A stretch of 33,757 nucleotides of DNA, from the NCBI GenBank assembly GCA_015232555.1, contig JADFZJ010000039.1:1-33757 (forward strand), in the 5' to 3' direction. The notes below the pieces were generated by a model. It made no database searches and had not been told where the DNA came from. It saw nothing but the letters and a program-made list of their open reading frames with translations. The position numbers were made by a program, and so were the translations under genes. This document shows positions 10,201 through 17,397 of this stretch, one piece after another; within the stretch, counting starts at the first letter, position 1, and each line of letters opens with the position of its first letter. The DNA is from Desulfamplus sp. (GTDB lineage Bacteria > Desulfobacterota > Desulfobacteria > Desulfobacterales > Desulfobacteraceae).

Positions 10201-12973
10201 TTGTTAAATCTATTGTTCCCGCTTTTCCTTCAGAGTTAGCGTAAGCTACGCTATAAATACCAGTAGTATTCCCCTGCCCATCAATTTTCATATTTTGTGA
10301 TTTGATTGTAATAGTTCCAGCATTGCCTTTTGCCAATGTGGAGCTTGATATTTCAGAATCATTTAACAATTCAATCAGACCAGCTGCTGTTATTTCTATT
10401 TTACCAGCATTACCTTCTGAATCAGCAAGAGCGTCATTTCTCACTCCAGTAAAATTTTCATTTCCTCTATTATCTATTTTTATATTCCCAGACTTTACTA
10501 TAATAACCCCTGCATTGCCTTTTGATTTTGTGCTGCTTGATATTATACCACCATTAAGCAATTCAAACAAACCAGATACATTTATCAAAAGCGTACCGCC
10601 ATTACCTTGAGAGCCGGTTGAAGCATTAGTAAAAATACCCGCATGGCTTCCCTGTCCATCAACCTTCATATCACCAGTATTAACTATTATAGTTCCAGCA
10701 TCTCCTTTTGACCATGTTGCACTTAATATTTCAGCACCGTTGAGCAATTCAATAAGCCCAGCTACTGTTATTTCTACTTTACCAGCGTTTCCTTCTGCAC
10801 CTTCAAAGGTATTACTTCCAATACGAGTATAATATTCACTTTTCTGCCCATCAACTTTCATATTACCAGCATTGATAATAACATCTCCAGCATTGCCTTT
10901 TGCTGTGGCGTTGCTTGATATTTCACCACCATTAAGCAACTCCAGCAGATTAGCTGCTGTTATTTCTACTATGCCTGCATTGCCTTCTGAACCAGCAAGA
11001 GCATTGCTAAAAACACCCGCATACTTTCCCTGTCCATCAATTTTAATATTGGAAGCTGTTATTTTAACACTGCCAGCATCGCCTTTTGATAATGTCCCGC
11101 TTGATATTTCTGCACCATTAATCAACTCTAAAAATTCAGCTGCGGTTATCTCCACTGTTCCAGCCTTCCCTTCTGAACCAGCAAGAGCATTGCTAAAAAC
11201 ACCCGCATACTTTCCCTGTCCATCAATTTTAATATTGGAAGCTGTTATTTTAACACTGCCGGCATCGCCTTTTGATAATGTCCCGCTTGATATTTCTGCA
11301 CCATTAATCAACTCTAAAAATTCGGCTACGATTATCTCCACTGTTCCAGCTTTGCCTTCGGAATCTTTTTCATTAGTGCTACTAAAAATACCAGCTCCTC
11401 TCACTTCTTGCCCATCAATTTTTATATTAGAAGAAATTATTTTAACATTACCAGCATCGCCTTTTGCAAAGGTGCTGCTTGATATTTCACCACCATTAAT
11501 TAGCTCAAGGTATTCAGATACAGTTATTTCAACTGAACCTGCTTTGCCTTCAGAGCCTATATTTGCAACACTTCCAATTCCCGTAAAATTACTGTTACCC
11601 TGCCCATCAATTTTAATATTTTCAGCTTTTACAATGACATTGCCGGCATCACCTTTACCTGAAATAGAACCGCTGATTCCGCAGCGATTCAGCATTGTGA
11701 GAAGATGATCAACATAAACAGATACAGTATTGGCGTTACCATTTGAAATCTTGCCTGCTTCGCTTGAAATTCCAGCCATAAAAGAGCTGTTACGATAAGG
11801 CACTGCTCTACCTTCACCATCTATCAACAATTCACCAGTTGTAACATTCACAGAGGCAGTATTACCATATCCATAAGTTGTGCTTGGTATTCCAGCAGCC
11901 CCTTGTATTGTGAGTTTATCTTTGACCTTTACATCAATGGCTTTTCCGTTTCCTTCTGCTTCTGGCTCAACTTCAATAAAAACGCCTGTAAACTCTTCGC
12001 CTTCCTGCTGTTTTATGAGCATATTTTGAGCTTCAACTTTTACTGTGCCGGAATCTCCGCTTCCAAAGATATTGGATTGAATACGGCTGCTTTGTTTAAT
12101 TTCAAGCTCTTTATCAGCCTTAATTTCCACACCGTTTCCATCAACGTTTTTTTCTCCTGTGTTATCTGCCGCAATCTTTGATTTATTATGGAGTTTTACA
12201 TTACCTGCTTTTACGGTAACCTTCCCGCCGCCATTCCCTCTTGATTCAACTCTTGCATTATCAAGCAGCAAATCACCTTTTGCTTTAAGCTCAATCTCAC
12301 CTCCCGCACTTGTCAAAGATGCCTGTTTTGTTTCCGCTCCAGTCTTTGTTTTGTTTTCTGTTCCTTTTATGGTTATATCCTTACTGCTGGTAAGTGAGAC
12401 TTTACTTTCAGGCTTAAACTCAAGAGTTGAACCATTTACCTCAATGCTTGCTGATTGGGTTCCTAAAAACCCGAAAGACTCTGGTGCAGCCTGTGTTAGT
12501 GTGCTTTGTGCCGCTTTTGATGCTTTGAAAGATGAACCGTCTTGAAATTTAAGCTCATCTGTTGTGCTTACGTGAAACGCTGCTGGAACATCAACCTTTG
12601 CATTTTGTCCAAAAACAACACCGCTGGGATTGATAAAGTAAAAGTCAGCTTTGCCAACATTTGAGCGAAGAGTTCCGTCAATCTCTGATTTTTCTCCACC
12701 TGTAACCCTTGAAATGACATTCTTGATTGAGTCAGAACCTGTAAAGGTTGCACTCTCTTGAGTCTTTATGCTGAATTTATCAAAGCTGTGAAAAAGGTTA
12801 TCTCCTTTGATTGTGCCGAGAGTTTCGGGAATGGCGTAATCTGGTCCTGTTAAGTTTTGTGCTGCACCAACCGAGCCGTCAGTTGAAATATCAGCATAAA
12901 GCAGGGCAGGGGAGGCAGATAAAATAAGGGTAAAGATTAGAGATAGGCATAAGATGGTCTGCTTGAAGTTCAT
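7247..12973 (-). CDS. Giant TpsA filamentous-haemagglutinin-type adhesin
   Basis: A 1908-residue secreted exoprotein of two-partner secretion. A signal peptide (hydrophobic core about 7-25, SPALLYAD cleavage region) is followed by the TPS/haemagglutination-activity domain (about 28-250) with the hallmark INPSGVVFG (Asn115). About 20 degenerate repeats of roughly 62 residues follow (about 480-1740), each with a core like LLELLNGGEISS, then SKGDAG or AKGNAG, then NIKIDGQG. These should form a long right-handed beta-helix. The C-terminus has a Cys in ENYCRFIG, then TRGGRGGIPPMLSEPSS and a charged helix-like tail, shared with the second TpsA. It lies in an operon with TpsB, the nuclease-like gene and the CHAT protease. 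The start overlaps the stop of a 48-residue gene (ATGA), whose last codons contain the GGAG site. Confidence 0.92.
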   Translation of the reverse strand: MNFKQTILCLSLIFTLILSASPALLYADISTDGSVGAAQNLTGPDYAIPETLGTIKGDNLFHSFDKFSIKTQESATFTGSDSIKNVISRVTGGEKSEIDGTLRSNVGKADFYFINPSGVVFGQNAKVDVPAAFHVSTTDELKFQDGSSFKASKAAQSTLTQAAPESFGFLGTQSASIEVNGSTLEFKPESKVSLTSSKDITIKGTENKTKTGAETKQASLTSAGGEIELKAKGDLLLDNARVESRGNGGGKVTVKAGNVKLHNKSKIAADNTGEKNVDGNGVEIKADKELEIKQSSRIQSNIFGSGDSGTVKVEAQNMLIKQQEGEEFTGVFIEVEPEAEGNGKAIDVKVKDKLTIQGAAGIPSTTYGYGNTASVNVTTGELLIDGEGRAVPYRNSSFMAGISSEAGKISNGNANTVSVYVDHLLTMLNRCGISGSISGKGDAGNVIVKAENIKIDGQGNSNFTGIGSVANIGSEGKAGSVEITVSEYLELINGGEISSSTFAKGDAGNVKIISSNIKIDGQEVRGAGIFSSTNEKDSEGKAGTVEIIVAEFLELINGAEISSGTLSKGDAGSVKITASNIKIDGQGKYAGVFSNALAGSEGKAGTVEITAAEFLELINGAEISSGTLSKGDAGSVKITASNIKIDGQGKYAGVFSNALAGSEGNAGIVEITAANLLELLNGGEISSNATAKGNAGDVIINAGNMKVDGQKSEYYTRIGSNTFEGAEGNAGKVEITVAGLIELLNGAEILSATWSKGDAGTIIVNTGDMKVDGQGSHAGIFTNASTGSQGNGGTLLINVSGLFELLNGGIISSSTKSKGNAGVIIVKSGNIKIDNRGNENFTGVRNDALADSEGNAGKIEITAAGLIELLNDSEISSSTLAKGNAGTITIKSQNMKIDGQGNTTGIYSVAYANSEGKAGTIDLTISEMFELLNGGQILSSTLSKGDAGSLNIKSANMKIYREESIKDIFTGIASDVRGTDTEGNAGKVTINISGLLELLNGAQIASGTFGKGNADNVNITAGNMKIDGKGNVTGVFSSAESKSAGNAGKVEITVAGLLELLNGGIISSNTISKGNAGGVKINAANMRIIRHDNSDPTGVLSSTQDKNSEGNAGVVEITVTELLELLNGGEISSSTFAKGDAGSVKINAGNVKVDRQDSIKFTGIRSDAFTGSEGNAGTVSIIVNNLLELINGGQISSSTSSKGDGGNVKVNAGNIKINSQGSKYYTRIVTNAEKDSEGKAGDIEIAVAGLLELLNGGRITSDTYSKGNAGNLQVTADNIGLINNAQISSSTFSKGNAGSVTINSENMKIDGENSDYYVRVSSNAEKGSEGDAGDIKITISKLLEILNGGEITTDTSAKGNAGDIKVKAGNMKIDGQGTKYVNDIASRAKKGSEGNAGTIEVTVAGLLELLNGGQITSDTFAKGNAGNIVVNANNMKISGKGDSSLTGISSRAATGSGGNAGTIKITAANLLELINEAQISSNTESKGKAGNIFVNAGSMKIDGQGSDYYTRISSNAEKNSEGNAGTIEITAADLLELINGAEISSSTKSKGDAGNVKVNAGNIKIDGQGSTVYTRIATNAETGSEGKAGDIEIAAAGLFEIVNGGETTSNTSAKGNAGNVVVNAADIKIDGQGTKYFNGIASRANKDSQGYVGNISINADSVNLINGSEISIDAYQTLPEEKLADMPEQSITLNTKRLTVESESKITSESTQNVPASDININSDTIYLHDGLITTSVEGTNGDGGNININDEADPADILVMQNGFIQANSKAKGGTGGRITINADRLLKESDATLEIGGDEIQQFQAGSKRNIIQAAAPEGNPKNDDIKSPTVPINIGASIINADSKTAKPVEMAENYCRFIGTKKASRLTRGGRGGIPPMLSEPSSIFITDERLEEFLRYEEQKRKK
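7980..11710 (-). repeat. Array of about 20 degenerate 180-190-bp coding repeats
   Basis: The central two thirds of the large tpsA consists of tandem units of about 62 codons in a single frame. I counted about 20 copies of the LxELxNGxxISS...KGxAG core. Sequence divergence is high between most units, but one adjacent pair is nearly identical. Edges are approximate. The lack of stops in the antisense frames is a by-product of the repeats. Confidence 0.85.
10983..11354 (-). repeat. Recent 186-bp tandem duplication inside tpsA
   Basis: The units 10983-11168 and 11169-11354 differ by only a few bases over 186 bp (62 codons), while other units of the array are much more diverged. Within the first unit and its junction with the second, bases 11088-11214 are repeated exactly and inverted at the right end of the window. 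Confidence 0.85.
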
Positions 12974-13116
12974 TTGTGTTTTTCTCCTTTTTCTTGAATT
13001 TTAAAAATATCTTGAAAGGCTTGTTCTCTGCTATAACCTTGTCGTTGTTTTTCCTTTGCCTTTTCTTTGGCTCTTTTCACAAGTTCTTTAATCTCTTCAG
13101 GGTATTTTTTAGGCAC
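12970..13116 (-). CDS. Small basic protein, 48 residues, hypothetical
   Basis: Not recognised. On the minus strand a GTG at 13116 opens a 48-codon frame ending in TGA at 12970-12972, which overlaps the tpsA ATG in an ATGA. A GGAG site lies 8 nt before the GTG. There is no ATG upstream in frame before the stop. The product begins VPKKYPEEIKELVKRAKEKA and ends in QEKGEKHK. It is strongly charged and predicted helical, with no signal peptide, so it is probably cytoplasmic. The stop-start overlap and the tpsA ribosome-binding site inside its 3' end suggest that its translation is coupled to that of the adhesin. It could be a small regulator or an antitoxin-like partner of the nuclease-like gene upstream, but nothing in the sequence proves this. 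Confidence 0.6.
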   Translation of the reverse strand: MPKKYPEEIKELVKRAKEKAKEKQRQGYSREQAFQDIFKIQEKGEKHK

Positions 13117-13183
13117 TATTTTTACTCCAATGTTTTCATATTGATTAGCAGAGTCAGAATATTATGAATGATTGTTTTGGTTA

Positions 13184-14068
13184 TTAAAAAGATTCCACTG
13201 ATTTATGAATCTGGTCAAAATTTAAAATATCCATATTATCTGCACCCATAGCCATAGCGTAAATTTTCTCTTTGGTCAGCCTGTTTTTGATGTTTTCAGG
13301 AATATGAAGACATGAAAATATAGGGATTAACTGCTTGTCTCTGTGTTCAGGAAAATAGGTGTATATCTCCTCATTAAGCAGTTGGACAAACTCATCAACA
13401 TAGCTCTCTCTTGCCGTGGCTTTAGTCTCATTGACAATAAACGCATCTTTAGATACTGCAATTACATCAAACTCTTTTATTTTGTCAGGATTAACTCTGT
13501 TTCTTCTATTATAACGTATTGAAAAATCTTCAAATCGTTCAATTCCAAAATATTTACGGGCAATTCCAGAGATGTTTGGTGCAACAATGTCTTCAACCAC
13601 TGTGCCCATCTTGTTGGCAAGTTCTCCCCATTTTTTGTTCATATCTTTGTTAATCTTTTCAGTGTCTTTCTTCATCTCACCAATAGTTTTATCTAAACTT
13701 ACTTTGAGATTTTCACTATCCTGTTTCATTTTCTGACTATCTTTGTTCATCTCACCAATAGTTTTATCTAAACTTACTTTGAGATTGTCAGTATCTTGCT
13801 TCATCTCACTTATAGTATGGTTCAATTTTGTAGTAAAATTTTCCATATTATATTCCATACGTTCAACTATTGTGTCAGTTCTGATTCTGGATGCTGATGT
13901 ATCCCGATCCATTCTCAACATAATGCGTTCAAGCATGTTTTCAGTTCTCATTTTAAAATCTGCTGTATCTTGCTCCATTCGGGACAGTATTCCATCTGTA
14001 GAAGTTATAAAACCTTGAAGTGTTGACTCTAAGCTGCTTACCCTCTCTTCTACAATCATATCTGACAT
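13184..14068 (-). CDS. Coiled-coil protein with PD-(D/E)XK nuclease-like C-terminal domain (DUF3782-like)
   Basis: A 294-residue protein without a signal peptide. Residues about 5-165 are a long coiled coil with repeated hydrophobic heptads, including two near-identical 25-residue units (DNLKVSLDKTIGEM and ENLKVSLDKTIGEM). The C-terminal part (about 170-294) has KIKEFDVIAVSKDAFIVNETKAT, which fits the D...(D/E)-x-K core of the PD-(D/E)XK fold. The layout resembles the DUF3782 family, whose function is not established. It starts 12 nt after the tpsB stop with an AAAGGAGAAAGG site, so it is co-transcribed with the secretion genes. A cytoplasmic nuclease-like protein in a secretion operon is unexpected. 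Whether it cuts DNA is unknown. Confidence 0.7.
   Translation of the reverse strand: MSDMIVEERVSSLESTLQGFITSTDGILSRMEQDTADFKMRTENMLERIMLRMDRDTSASRIRTDTIVERMEYNMENFTTKLNHTISEMKQDTDNLKVSLDKTIGEMNKDSQKMKQDSENLKVSLDKTIGEMKKDTEKINKDMNKKWGELANKMGTVVEDIVAPNISGIARKYFGIERFEDFSIRYNRRNRVNPDKIKEFDVIAVSKDAFIVNETKATARESYVDEFVQLLNEEIYTYFPEHRDKQLIPIFSCLHIPENIKNRLTKEKIYAMAMGADNMDILNFDQIHKSVESF
13671..13786 (-). repeat. 75-bp tandem repeat in the coiled-coil gene
   Basis: A 41-base block beginning TTCATCTCACCAATAGTTTT occurs identically at 13671 and 13746, giving a 75-bp period. This equals 25 codons, so the duplication is in frame and lengthens the coiled coil by one unit. Confidence 0.85.
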
Positions 14069-14080
14069 AACCTTTCTCCT

Positions 14081-15850
14081 TTAAAAGAAGTTGTATGTAA
14101 CACTAAAATGAATCCCGTCATCTTGAATATCATACTCATAATCTGATTCATCGTCTTCAATTGCATATCCATAATAAATCTGAGCATCAAGTTTTGGAGT
14201 TGACCAGAGAAGACCTATGCCGACAGAATGAAGAGTATTGTCGCTTCTGGTAGCCTCTCTTGTAAAGTGATCTCTATCCCAAGCTGAACCGTAATCCATA
14301 AAAGGTGCGATCTGTAGAAGTTTAGTCTGTTCCTCATGCCCTGTTTTCTGGCTCTCCCAAACCGGAACACGCCATTCAAGAGAGAAGAGATAGCCGTTAT
14401 CTCCTGTATGCTTGTTTTCTCGGTAGCCTCTGACACTATCTGCACCACCTAAGCTAAACTGCTCCATTGAGAATAGACGGTCATCGGCAAGCTGAACATT
14501 TCCTTTAAAAATAATTTGACCAGCCTTGCCGTCAAAACGTCTGGCATACTGAACCTGCCCAAGCCATGCCACAAATTCGCCATCTGGAAGCGATTCTGAG
14601 TGAAGGGTAGGGGAGAGCATATCTACACCAAAGCTAAAAGTTGAACGCAGCACCATAACCTGATCTGTTGTTCTGTCGTCAAACGATTGAGTGAGCTGCA
14701 CAACTGTTGCTTTATCTACTCCATTATCTGAACCTTCAAAAACTGAAAAACTTCCGTCAATAATATAGGTTCTTGTCTCTTCAGATTTGACAGATACACC
14801 CATGCTTATATCGCGTCTTAATGTGTGATAAATCGGGTGGTTTAATGAAAGTTTTGTGCTTTGCAATCTGCTTTCAATATTTAGTGAATCAAAAGGTTTA
14901 GAGACAATCTCATTTCTGCTGTAGTTATAGTTGAGAGCTAAAGTTGTATTGTTGGAATTAATAGGAACAGCGTATGAAGCGTCAATTTCCTGTGTCCCTT
15001 CTGTAAAGTCTAAGACAGCATTTAAAGAATCGCCAAACCCTGTAAGATTACGAACAGTCTGATTAATTGAAAGTTTTTCAGAGCCAAGGTTTGGTGATGA
15101 ATGGTTGCTTGCGGTAATGCTTAAATCGTAAGGTCTCGCCCTTGTTATATCAATATCAAGTTCAGCCTCTCCTGGTTTTATGCCCGGAACTATATTTCCG
15201 TCCATTTTATCAATCAGAGGGTCTTGCAGAAGCATCTGAAAATAATCTTGAAGTTTGTGGGTGTTAAATGGTTTATCTCCATCTTTCCAGACTCTCTTTT
15301 TAATGTAGTTCTCTCTAAGCCTGCCGTTGCCTTTAATATTAATGTTTGTCAATTTGCCTTCTATTATAAGGTAGGTTACAATTCCGTCTGTTACTTTCTG
15401 ATTTGGTTTTATCAATGCACCTGAGTTGATATATCCTCTGTCAATATAATATCTTGTAATCTGATAGCGAATCTCTTCAAGCTCTGCCATGCCTACGCTA
15501 TGGTTTATAAAAGGGGTGGCAGCCTCATTGAGCTGCTCATTTGAAAACAGCGTGTTGCCTTCAAATTTAACCCCTTTAAGCTCAAAAAGTTTACTCTGGA
15601 TTTTATCTGTTCCATCTGTTTGAGATTCTCCTTCTGATTGGGGAGTTCTCTTCTCTGGAACAGGCGGAAGCGTAAAATTTTTTTTGCTTTCAGGGCTGCC
15701 CTCTTCAGGGAGATATTTAGGCAGTTTTGGTGAATCCTTTGGTTTGTGTGTTAAAGATGTAAAAGGGTTAGGATTACCTGAAAAAGAGTTTGTGGTAAAA
15801 AATAATATAATCGTCATAACGGCTAAAATGGTGTGGAAGATTGTTTTCAT
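14081..15850 (-). CDS. TpsB outer-membrane transporter (ShlB/FhaC/HecB family)
   Basis: A 589-residue Omp85-superfamily translocator for two-partner secretion. An N-terminal signal peptide (core about 8-20) is followed by a proline-rich linker and two POTRA domains, the first with FELKGVKFEGNTLFSNEQL (about 88-106) and the second with TNINIKGNGRLRENYIKKRV. A C-terminal 16-strand beta-barrel follows, with the conserved loop-6 motif SVRGYRENKHTGDNGY. The protein ends in a phenylalanine (SVTYNFF), the usual barrel C-terminal signature. It is the first gene of the minus-strand operon that also encodes the large TpsA. It is the only TpsB in the window, so it probably also exports the second TpsA about 6.5 kb away. 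The ribosome-binding site (AAAGGAA) is fair. Confidence 0.93.
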   Translation of the reverse strand: MKTIFHTILAVMTIILFFTTNSFSGNPNPFTSLTHKPKDSPKLPKYLPEEGSPESKKNFTLPPVPEKRTPQSEGESQTDGTDKIQSKLFELKGVKFEGNTLFSNEQLNEAATPFINHSVGMAELEEIRYQITRYYIDRGYINSGALIKPNQKVTDGIVTYLIIEGKLTNINIKGNGRLRENYIKKRVWKDGDKPFNTHKLQDYFQMLLQDPLIDKMDGNIVPGIKPGEAELDIDITRARPYDLSITASNHSSPNLGSEKLSINQTVRNLTGFGDSLNAVLDFTEGTQEIDASYAVPINSNNTTLALNYNYSRNEIVSKPFDSLNIESRLQSTKLSLNHPIYHTLRRDISMGVSVKSEETRTYIIDGSFSVFEGSDNGVDKATVVQLTQSFDDRTTDQVMVLRSTFSFGVDMLSPTLHSESLPDGEFVAWLGQVQYARRFDGKAGQIIFKGNVQLADDRLFSMEQFSLGGADSVRGYRENKHTGDNGYLFSLEWRVPVWESQKTGHEEQTKLLQIAPFMDYGSAWDRDHFTREATRSDNTLHSVGIGLLWSTPKLDAQIYYGYAIEDDESDYEYDIQDDGIHFSVTYNFF

Positions 15851-16204
15851 CTTTTTGGGGTTCCTTTTTTTGTAAGTTGTTTTTATGAAGAGTTGGTAAC
15901 TACTCAGGCATCTACTACAGTTTTATAGAAATCATCCGATTGAAGCAGCTGAGATATTAACCTGTAGAGAACATCATGCAGCTGGACATTCCTTTTGAAA
16001 AAGAGATTTGTGGAACCTACCGTGTTGCCTTTAAGAGAGTCAAGCGGTTTTTCAAAGTGTAGTATAGTTTTTTATAGTATGGTAAAGGAGAAGCAACCAG
16101 TAACAAGTTTATAATAACATATTTTTAATATAGTTATTTGATACTGACTAAAACTATTTGGTCTATATCAGCTATGGACGACATACAACAGAGACAATAA
16201 TGGC
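15851..16204. other. Divergent intergenic region tpsB / fic
   Basis: These 354 bp separate two divergent genes and should hold both promoters, but I see no convincing -35/-10 pair in either direction. A short + strand frame at 15975-16061 (starting MQLDIPFEKEICGTYR) has no ribosome-binding site and may be a gene scrap. I cannot assign it. Confidence 0.5.
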
Positions 16205-17275
16205 ATGAAAAAATTTATAATATCAGAATTACCACCATCAAAAGATGTTGAGACAAAAAAAGTTCTAAGGCAAACAGCACAAGCCCACCGCTGCCTTGCA
16301 GAATTAAAGGGAATATCAAAAACTATTCCAAACCAGTCAATATTGATAAATACACTGCCTCTTTTAGAAGCAAAAGACAGCTCTGCAATAGAAAATATTA
16401 TCACTACGCATGATGAGTTATATAAAGAAGATTTATTTGGTGATTTTATTAATAACGCCAATGCAAAAGAGGTTCGAGATTATTCTCAAGCACTAAAAGC
16501 AGGTTTTGAAAAAATAAAAAAAAGAGGATGTCTTACAAATAATCAAATTATAGAAATACAAAGTTATATTGAAAAAAATAACGCTGGCTTCCGTAAACTT
16601 TCAGGAACAGAGTTAAAAAATCAACAAACAGGAGAAACGGTTTACACTCCGCCTCAAACACATGATGATATTGTAAGACTTATGAGTAATCTTGAAAATT
16701 ATATCAATAATGATGCTGTCTGTCCGATTGACCATTTAATAAAAATGGCAGTGATACATTATCAATTTGAATCTATACACCCTTTTTATGATGGCAATGG
16801 AAGAACAGGAAGGATTATTAATGTGCTTTATCTTGTTTTAAAAGGGCTTCTGGATATTCCAGTGCTTTATTTAAGCCGATATATAATCCAGACAAAAAGC
16901 CAATATTACAATCTATTGCAAGATGTAAGAGATAACGAGAATTGGGAAGATTGGATAATATATCTTTTGCAAGGTGTAGAATCAACATCAATTGAGACCA
17001 TCACAATAATCACAAAGATTCGTGAATTAATGCGGGATTATAAGTTTCGTATCAGAGAACAATATAAATTCTATTCTCAAGATTTGCTCAACAATCTATT
17101 CTGCCATCCTTATACAAAAATAGAATTTATTGAGCATGATTTAAGAGTAAGCAGGCAGACAGCATCAAAATATCTTGAGGAACTCTCTGCTGGTGGATTT
17201 TTAAGAAAAGAAAAAATGGGCAGTTATAACTTTTATATAAATGAGCCGTTATTCAACATATTTGTAGATAAATGA
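16205..17275 (+). CDS. Fic family AMP-transferase with C-terminal winged helix
   Basis: A 356-residue Fic/DOC protein. Fic enzymes usually transfer AMP from ATP to hydroxyl side chains of target proteins. The catalytic loop HPFYDGNGRTGR (192-203) is complete, including the essential His192. An N-terminal inhibitory helix of the (S/T)xxxE type is visible as SSAIEN (59-64), which places it in the self-inhibited class II, so no separate antitoxin is needed. The C-terminal 70 residues look like a winged helix-turn-helix (RVSRQTASKYLEELSAGGFL), typical of this chromosomal subgroup. No signal peptide. It stands alone between the divergent TPS operon and the convergent mltF. The target is unknown. 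The ATG has only a weak AGAGA site. Confidence 0.9.
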   Translation: MKKFIISELPPSKDVETKKVLRQTAQAHRCLAELKGISKTIPNQSILINTLPLLEAKDSSAIENIITTHDELYKEDLFGDFINNANAKEVRDYSQALKAGFEKIKKRGCLTNNQIIEIQSYIEKNNAGFRKLSGTELKNQQTGETVYTPPQTHDDIVRLMSNLENYINNDAVCPIDHLIKMAVIHYQFESIHPFYDGNGRTGRIINVLYLVLKGLLDIPVLYLSRYIIQTKSQYYNLLQDVRDNENWEDWIIYLLQGVESTSIETITIITKIRELMRDYKFRIREQYKFYSQDLLNNLFCHPYTKIEFIEHDLRVSRQTASKYLEELSAGGFLRKEKMGSYNFYINEPLFNIFVDK

Positions 17276-17296
17276 TAAGATGCTGTAATTTAAACC

Positions 17297-17335
17297 AAAC
17301 CATGTTAAGAAAACCTACTTTTTTTAACATGGTTT
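17297..17335. terminator. Inverted repeat between convergent fic and mltF
   Basis: The perfect 12-base arms AAACCATGTTAA (17297-17308) and TTAACATGGTTT (17324-17335) enclose a 15-nt loop. A second, weaker pair with the same TGTTAA/TTAACA core follows at 17343-17370. Located between two converging 3' ends, it may terminate both, although the stem is AT-rich and has no clean T tract. It could instead be a protein-binding palindrome. Confidence 0.5.
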
Positions 17336-17397
17336 GAAAGCGTGTTAAGATTTTTCAATTTCTTTAACATAGATTAACCAAATACGGGGTGGTCAGA

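Noticed and set aside
9684-11708. Long plus-strand open frames opposite the tpsA repeats (for example 10872-11708)
   Set aside because: They are antisense shadows. The sense frame has a signal peptide, TPS domain, ribosome-binding site and family repeats, and the antisense products are only periodic artefacts of the repeats.
7980-11710. CRISPR array
   Set aside because: Units are about 186 bp, coding, degenerate and without short repeats and unique spacers. They encode a beta-helix protein.
15975-16061. Short plus-strand frame starting MQLDIPFEKEICGTYR
   Set aside because: It is 28 codons with no ribosome-binding site and no family that I can name with confidence. It is mentioned only as a possible gene scrap.
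16205-17275. Fic protein as half of a toxin-antitoxin pair
   Set aside because: The inhibitory SSAIEN helix is inside the protein, and no small antitoxin gene is adjacent.
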